Origin: Fidelibacterota bacterium UBA7300
Lineage (GTDB): Bacteria; Fidelibacterota; Marinisomatia; Marinisomatales; UBA2128
DNA: 8,737 nt
Direction of reading: 5' to 3'
NCBI GenBank assembly: GCA_002471865.1
Contig: DKQU01000099.1
Span: forward strand, 1-8,737
The stretch's first letter is position 1; every line of letters starts with the position of its first letter. Shown here piece by piece: positions 6,275 through 8,737 of this stretch. The notes beneath the pieces were generated by a model. The model was not told where the DNA came from, did not search any database, and worked only from the letters and a program-made list of their open reading frames with translations. The position numbers and the translations under genes are program-made.

Positions 6275-8737
6275 CTATCCTTGTATCGCTATGTTCACGT
6301 CAAATCCGAAATCTCTATCTATTTTGCGGCCTACAGTTTGAGCTTCACTTTCTCTGTACTCATACCAAATACCACCTGTTACTCTTTTGGTAAATGAGTA
6401 GGTAATTTTTGGCGATAACTTCCAAGATTTTTGCCATCCGGTAATGGGAAGTTTCCCGGTGGTACCTTCCCTTTGGCGTGTTTCTGATGATGAGTAGTCC
6501 ACAGTCAATGTGAAGTTTATGGTGTTTTCAAGGTTAAAGTCCCGGAAAAAGAAAATAGGGATTTTAAGACCGCCCTTATGAGAATAATTGGTTGAAGCTG
6601 TCCAGGTCTTGTCAAGATTTACTCGTGTGCTATTTAGTCCTCCGAGAGTATTGTCTATAGACTTTATATTAGAGTATCGAGTAGTCAACGAAATGCCTTT
6701 CACCATCGTCATGGAAATTCCTACTAGAGGTGAAAAAGACGCAGTGTACTTTGATGATCTCAGTTCATTATTCTGCCAGGATTGAGTCTGTTTCCCGGAG
6801 AAAGCGTGATCTAGAGAAGCACTCTTAGCTACCCATTTAATGAAAGGCCAATTTTCTACTCCCGACCAACGTAGCGTCCAACTGGGGAGCGCCAACCCTT
6901 CATTACCTGTGTCACCCAGCGGTACAAAATCTTGAGTCTTTGAACGTGTCTCAACATTATTACCATCTATTCCCCAAGATTGATTGTTACCGTAACTGAA
7001 TGTAGTGTTAATCTTTCGAGTAAGCGAAAGTCCTGAACGGAGCGTCAAATCTTTCTGCCTGCTTAAAGAACCTGTATTTACACCTACATCACTGCTGGAA
7101 TTAAGTCCCAACTCATCTGTTAATCCTAACCGGAATGGTATACTGGCTGTTCCTGAGACAACTTTCATAGAATCTCCTGACCAGACTGAATCAATAACAC
7201 CCAGTGCATTCTGAGATCTGCTCTCAGAATAGGTAATACTGATGGGATTAATCTTACTGGCACCATCATAAAGGGTGCCCAGAATTTTTTGTAATCCCTC
7301 ACTTTTAGGCTTTTTCGTCTCTTCTTCCTTTTTGTCTTTTTGAGCACCTCCTCGTCTGCCCCGGCGCCTGGAAGAAGAACCGGATTTTTTCGGTGGACTG
7401 TAAACTGTCTCAATTATTGCTTTCGGAGAAAGAGTTAAGGATGATGACGTCCTTGTCTGAGATGTAATATTTGCACCTTCTCGAGTACTGTTTATTGGAT
7501 CCGACCACCGATAACTGGAGTTGTAGTTCAGGGAAGGTTTCAACCAGGAAAAGATTGCTGGAGTAAAATTCGTACCGAAGCTTTCAGTAACATCCGTTAC
7601 AATTCCTGACTTCATCTGCTTGATAGCATCCAAATGTCTTGCCCTGTACATATCCATATCACTCTTCATCGTCTTAGAATAGTTTGTTTTCAAGTTTTCA
7701 AGAATCTTATAGCCGGCTTTGAATGTTCTGTTAAGACCCAGATTATACGATGCCGGGACAGATTCCCCTACCCGTTTAGTTGTTTCTGAAAACGTCTCAG
7801 ATGCCCCCATGGAAAGATCTAGTGAGGATGGAGTGTAATATAGATGGGTATCTTCTACTTTAGGACCCAGCCAGGGTATTCCTTTTAGAAATTTCAAAGG
7901 AGTCCAATAGTTATCCCTACCGAAACCCAAGTTGTAGCTCACATTTCCGTTGTAATTTCGATTGACACCGATTTTCTGCTCATTCGAGTCCCAGCCGTGA
8001 GATCCGGAAAAACTTCCCCTAAGCTTGTCTATCGTATATTTGGAGAAGAAGTTATCAGATTTTGTAGATTTTGAAAATGACGTAGAGAGAGACATCTGTC
8101 GACTCTTGGTCAGTAGACTATCTGGAGCATTTTCCTGATTGAGAAGCACATCGGTTCCAGGTGAATATTTTGGTGTAGTCATATTTTCTGTGTATCCAAC
8201 ATTTACCGGAATATTAAAACCCCACGCTTGAGGCAGCAGCTTGTTCAGATTGATTCTACTGTCAAACCTGAAACTCTCTCGAGTAGAGAGACGTCCAGAA
8301 CCAAACTGTTCCTGAAGAGTATGGAAATCGGCTTCTGTCCGAGTGTAGGTCATAGTGGCACTGCCAAGATCCGCCAGAGTTAGGGTTGACTGCAAACGCA
8401 TGGCTGTCCCCCGATCCTTCCTAACGTTTGAGAGACGGAGCTCATCTACATAAACTTCTCCACTCACAGGTTGCGAACTATTTCGGTTTTTAACACCCAT
8501 AATGAAATATTCGAGGCGATTTATGGCCGGGTTTCCCTGAATATAGTACGTCCGTAACGTATCTGTACCGTCCTGACTTAAACTAACATACCGGCGAGTA
8601 GAATCTGTTATAAAGAAGAGATCATTTTCATCTAACAATTCTACACTGGTTGAGTCCTGAAGCTTCAGATTTGTCATGAAGTCGAGGTCTATCGCTAAGG
8701 CATTTCTCCCTTCATCTTCATCCCACTCTTCGTAAAC
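6275..8737 (-). CDS. sprA: SprA-type T9SS outer-membrane translocon, C-terminal part (5' end outside window)
   Basis: SprA (Sov in Porphyromonas) is the giant outer-membrane barrel that exports T9SS cargo. The frame is open to the window edge (VYEEWDEDEG... precedes the first in-frame ATG at 8677), so that ATG is internal and the gene is 5'-truncated by the window; 820 residues are visible, against well over 2000 in Bacteroidetes SprA. Family signatures in order: EYFIMGVKNR and GEVYVDELRLSNVR (about 8524-8396); LNKLLPQAWGFNIPVNVGYT then TPKYSP (about 8245-8160); IPWLGPKVEDTHLYYTPSSL (about 7880-7820); INPISITYSES (about 7250); LPSWTLRWSGVENWPFIKW (about 6890-6830). The rest is Ser/Thr/aromatic-rich alternating sequence typical of barrel strands, ending GFDVNIAIQG. 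An Arg/Lys/Glu-rich stretch interrupts it at 7298-7396. The stop codon is one base from the next gene's ATG. The family call is from recalled motifs and is strong; the phylum-level variant is uncertain. Confidence 0.92.
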   Translation of the reverse strand, partial: VYEEWDEDEGRNALAIDLDFMTNLKLQDSTSVELLDENDLFFITDSTRRYVSLSQDGTDTLRTYYIQGNPAINRLEYFIMGVKNRNSSQPVSGEVYVDELRLSNVRKDRGTAMRLQSTLTLADLGSATMTYTRTEADFHTLQEQFGSGRLSTRESFRFDSRINLNKLLPQAWGFNIPVNVGYTENMTTPKYSPGTDVLLNQENAPDSLLTKSRQMSLSTSFSKSTKSDNFFSKYTIDKLRGSFSGSHGWDSNEQKIGVNRNYNGNVSYNLGFGRDNYWTPLKFLKGIPWLGPKVEDTHLYYTPSSLDLSMGASETFSETTKRVGESVPASYNLGLNRTFKAGYKILENLKTNYSKTMKSDMDMYRARHLDAIKQMKSGIVTDVTESFGTNFTPAIFSWLKPSLNYNSSYRWSDPINSTREGANITSQTRTSSSLTLSPKAIIETVYSPPKKSGSSSRRRGRRGGAQKDKKEEETKKPKSEGLQKILGTLYDGASKINPISITYSESRSQNALGVIDSVWSGDSMKVVSGTASIPFRLGLTDELGLNSSSDVGVNTGSLSRQKDLTLRSGLSLTRKINTTFSYGNNQSWGIDGNNVETRSKTQDFVPLGDTGNEGLALPSWTLRWSGVENWPFIKWVAKSASLDHAFSGKQTQSWQNNELRSSKYTASFSPLVGISMTMVKGISLTTRYSNIKSIDNTLGGLNSTRVNLDKTWTASTNYSHKGGLKIPIFFFRDFNLENTINFTLTVDYSSSETRQREGTTGKLPITGWQKSWKLSPKITYSFTKRVTGGIWYEYRESEAQTVGRKIDRDFGFDVNIAIQG
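7298..7396 (-). other. Highly charged insert in the SprA barrel
   Basis: About 33 residues between barrel strands read PPKKSGSSSRRRGRRGG then AQKDKKEEETKKPKS: an Arg/Gly-rich stretch followed by a Lys/Glu-rich stretch. It interrupts otherwise Ser/Thr/aromatic strand sequence and is predicted to be a disordered loop or turn. As I recall, Bacteroidetes SprA proteins can also carry Lys-rich linkers near this position, just before the N-P-I-S-I-T-Y-S segment, so it may be a variable family feature and not unique. Confidence 0.6.

Noticed and set aside
8675..8677. The ATG at 8677 as the true start of the SprA-like gene
   Set aside because: The frame continues upstream to the window edge with SprA-like sequence, and the visible part matches only the C-terminal region of the family.
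1..8737. CRISPR arrays, tRNA or rRNA genes, insertion sequences or transfer signs
   Set aside because: I saw no direct-repeat arrays, transposase motifs or RNA-gene signatures; coding density is near complete and composition looks even by eye.

Overview
The window reads as one strand of a tightly packed operon. Every gene lies on the minus strand, so transcription runs from position 8737 towards 1. The gene set is that of a type IX secretion system (T9SS) outer-membrane module, which points to a Gram-negative bacterium of the Fibrobacteres-Chlorobi-Bacteroidetes (FCB) superphylum. The FlgD-type C-terminal sorting domain with a YPNPFSP entry motif, the SprA variant and the moderate base composition suggest a lineage outside Bacteroidetes proper, such as Marinimicrobia (Neomarinimicrobiota) or a relative. 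That placement is an inference; no rRNA or other phylogenetic marker is present.

Layout in transcription order: (1) 8737-6275, the C-terminal 820 residues of a SprA-type T9SS translocon barrel, whose 5' part lies beyond the window; (2) 6273-5332, an exported M28-family glutaminyl cyclase; (3) 5335-4460, an unrecognised lipoprotein with two Ig-like domains; (4) 4463-2856, an exported beta-propeller protein with a T9SS sorting domain, in architecture a reduced PorZ; (5) 2859-1927, a PorV/PorQ-family outer-membrane barrel; (6) 1927-1019, a second PorV/PorQ-family barrel, more PorQ-like; (7) 1022-234, a membrane-anchored divergent polysaccharide deacetylase. A 66-base gap with a small hairpin follows, then (8) 167-1, the start of an exported endonuclease/exonuclease/phosphatase-fold protein that runs off the window.

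Genes 1 to 7 are joined without any real intergenic space: one 1-nt gap, then ATGA, ATGA, ATGA, TGATG and GTGA stop-start overlaps. Several of the downstream starts have no visible Shine-Dalgarno sequence. This implies one transcript with translational coupling, and therefore linked function.

A working model combines known T9SS biology with inference. SprA exports cargo across the outer membrane and the PorV-like protein collects it. PorQ-like and PorZ-like proteins form the surface attachment platform. The glutaminyl cyclase caps N-terminal glutamines left by signal peptidase; several proteins encoded here carry Gln at or near their predicted cleavage site. The deacetylase may modify the glycan to which cargo is attached. 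The lipoprotein is the most likely undescribed partner. No PorU sortase and no PorK/L/M/N genes are in the window.
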